From contig CALBSZ010000612.1 in NCBI GenBank assembly GCA_937967665.1, forward strand, positions 1 through 17,734: a stretch of DNA of 17,734 nt, given 5' to 3'. Below the pieces are notes generated by a model. It was not told the DNA's origin, did not search any database, and saw only the letters and a program-made list of their open reading frames with translations. The DNA comes from an uncultured Planctomycetaceae bacterium (GTDB taxonomy: Bacteria; Planctomycetota; Planctomycetia; Pirellulales; Pirellulaceae). This document shows, one piece after another, positions 16,671 to 17,734 of the stretch; the stretch's first letter is position 1; each line of letters opens with the position of its first letter. The translations under genes were made by a program, and so were the position numbers.

Positions 16671-17734
16671 CTATTTGTTCATCGCTGCATCGGCAAGGAG
16701 CCGCAATAGGTCGTCGGAGATGCGAGTCAGAGGATCGGCGATTGCGTCCGGGGCGATCATTGTAGGGGTGCTCCACAGTGAGCCAGTGCGACTGCGGCCC
16801 ACCTGAAACGATGTCGGTGACCGTGAGATGCGGTTACCTGGTAAGTCCGCATTATAGAACCGTTGTCCCAGCGGTTCAGGAAGCATGGTAGAATCGTTGT
16901 TCCACCTATTCTTGCGGTTCTGCAGCTGCCAAACAATAGGGGAAGATGGTTCGCCGCTGTCTTCCTCGACGATCAATGTGGCGGTTGGAGGCGGAGCGGG
17001 GGTCGGCGGCGTGATCCATTGTAGAGCGGTGTTAAAAGTGGTGGTGTTGTTGCGGGCAGTCGGCAGGTCAGCGGCGTCGACCATCCCGTCGCGGTTGTAG
17101 TCGAAGCGGTTGTCGATGTTCGCTGGGCCGGCATGGTCGCGCGCCGCGGCAAAGTCGAATCCATTGACCAGCGCATTCAAAGCATTGTCGCCCGATTCGC
17201 CCGGGGCACTGCCGATGTAGAAAACGTCGTCGGCGCCAAGGCTCGTTGTCGCCGTGTCCTTCAACGTCACTTCCAGCCACTGTCCAGTGATGCTGCCGGC
17301 CGGCCAGGTGAGTACCAGGCGGTCGCTTCCCAAGTCACCCGCGCCGATGCGCCGCGCTATCGTGGGAATCGGGGCGGCATCCCAGCCGGATGGATTGTTG
17401 TCGTTGCCTGTCGCGAAAGAAAAATCGTTCACCGAGGGATCCTCGCTGAGTCCTCCGACGTCGAGCATGATTCCGGTGATGCCATCGGGGTCGCTGATGT
17501 AATTGGCAAAAGAAGCCGGTTGGCCGGGCAGCAGCACACGCTTATCCGGAGCAATAGCAGCGTCGTCCGTCGCTGTATCAAATGCCGAACCGTCATAAAA
17601 CAAGTGCCGGCCCACGATGCCTTCCGCAATGAGCTCGACTGCCACCGCGGTGGCGGTGTAATCGACTCGCCATGCCGTATCTGCCGGCGCCGGGGGAAAA
17701 CTCACACTCGCGAAGGTGCCGTTGACGGACGTGG
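16671..17734 (-). CDS. Dockerin-ended surface protein, C-terminal part only (cut by window edge)
   Basis: The frame is open to the right edge (at least 353 residues), so the true start lies outside; the GTG at 17705 is internal. The visible part repeats the C-terminal plan of the downstream giant protein: HLFYDGSAFD, APDKRVLLPG, ITGIMLDVGG, GQWLEVTL, DDVFYIGSAPGESGDN, then a dockerin-type loop DYNRDGMVDAADL (about 17064-17102), the linker ITPPTPAPPP and a tail (16674-16985) with LIVEED, SSPIVWQLQ, GQRFYNAD and RISDDLLRLLADAA. The two are paralogues arranged in tandem, 180 bases apart. The product is presumably secreted and surface-attached. The dockerin-like loop may bind calcium, but a cohesin partner is not seen here. 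The N-terminal domains cannot be judged. Confidence 0.88.
   Translation of the reverse strand, partial: TSVNGTFASVSFPPAPADTAWRVDYTATAVAVELIAEGIVGRHLFYDGSAFDTATDDAAIAPDKRVLLPGQPASFANYISDPDGITGIMLDVGGLSEDPSVNDFSFATGNDNNPSGWDAAPIPTIARRIGAGDLGSDRLVLTWPAGSITGQWLEVTLKDTATTSLGADDVFYIGSAPGESGDNALNALVNGFDFAAARDHAGPANIDNRFDYNRDGMVDAADLPTARNNTTTFNTALQWITPPTPAPPPTATLIVEEDSGEPSSPIVWQLQNRKNRWNNDSTMLPEPLGQRFYNADLPGNRISRSPTSFQVGRSRTGSLWSTPTMIAPDAIADPLTRISDDLLRLLADAAMNK

Overview
The window looks like chromosomal DNA of a planctomycete, most likely of the Pirellulales type. The basis is the LEDRRLLA-type N-terminus on a giant extracellular protein, two adjacent dockerin-ended surface proteins with the C-terminal architecture typical of that phylum, and several small proteins that resemble planctomycete-restricted hypotheticals. 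This is inference from family recognition; no 16S gene is present. No tRNA, rRNA, CRISPR array, transposase or prophage gene was seen.

Left half (1-8,330, all genes on the minus strand). In transcription order: a membrane histidine kinase with a periplasmic CxxCH haem motif, RNase HI (rnhA), a 91-residue cysteine-containing protein, a 161-residue protein with an N-terminal Cys pair, a putative lipoprotein, and the large DEAH helicase HrpA. Gaps from rnhA to hrpA are 6 to about 180 bases, so parts of this run are probably co-transcribed. A pair of small hairpin repeats lies just past hrpA.

Middle (8,331-12,005). A 309-base gap contains an imperfect inverted repeat. Then priA (minus) and nadD (plus) diverge from a shared 110-base region. 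nadD is followed at 14 bases by a small gene whose reading frame is broken, most clearly at a run of eight A residues.

Right part (12,045-17,734, minus strand). Two tandem surface-protein genes. The complete one (1481 residues) carries a planctomycete N-terminal signal, seven delta-60-type repeats, two SdrD_B-like domains, seven PD40/TolB-like blades, a choice-of-anchor-like module, a dockerin-type Ca-binding motif and a tail ending in a short amphipathic helix. Its upstream neighbour is cut by the window edge but repeats the last three modules, including the tail.

The most interesting items are the tail shared by the two tandem dockerin proteins, the double seven-blade architecture of the large one, the haem-type sensor kinase with no response regulator beside it, and the frameshifted gene after nadD. 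I did not find a convincing new multi-gene defence or metabolic system.
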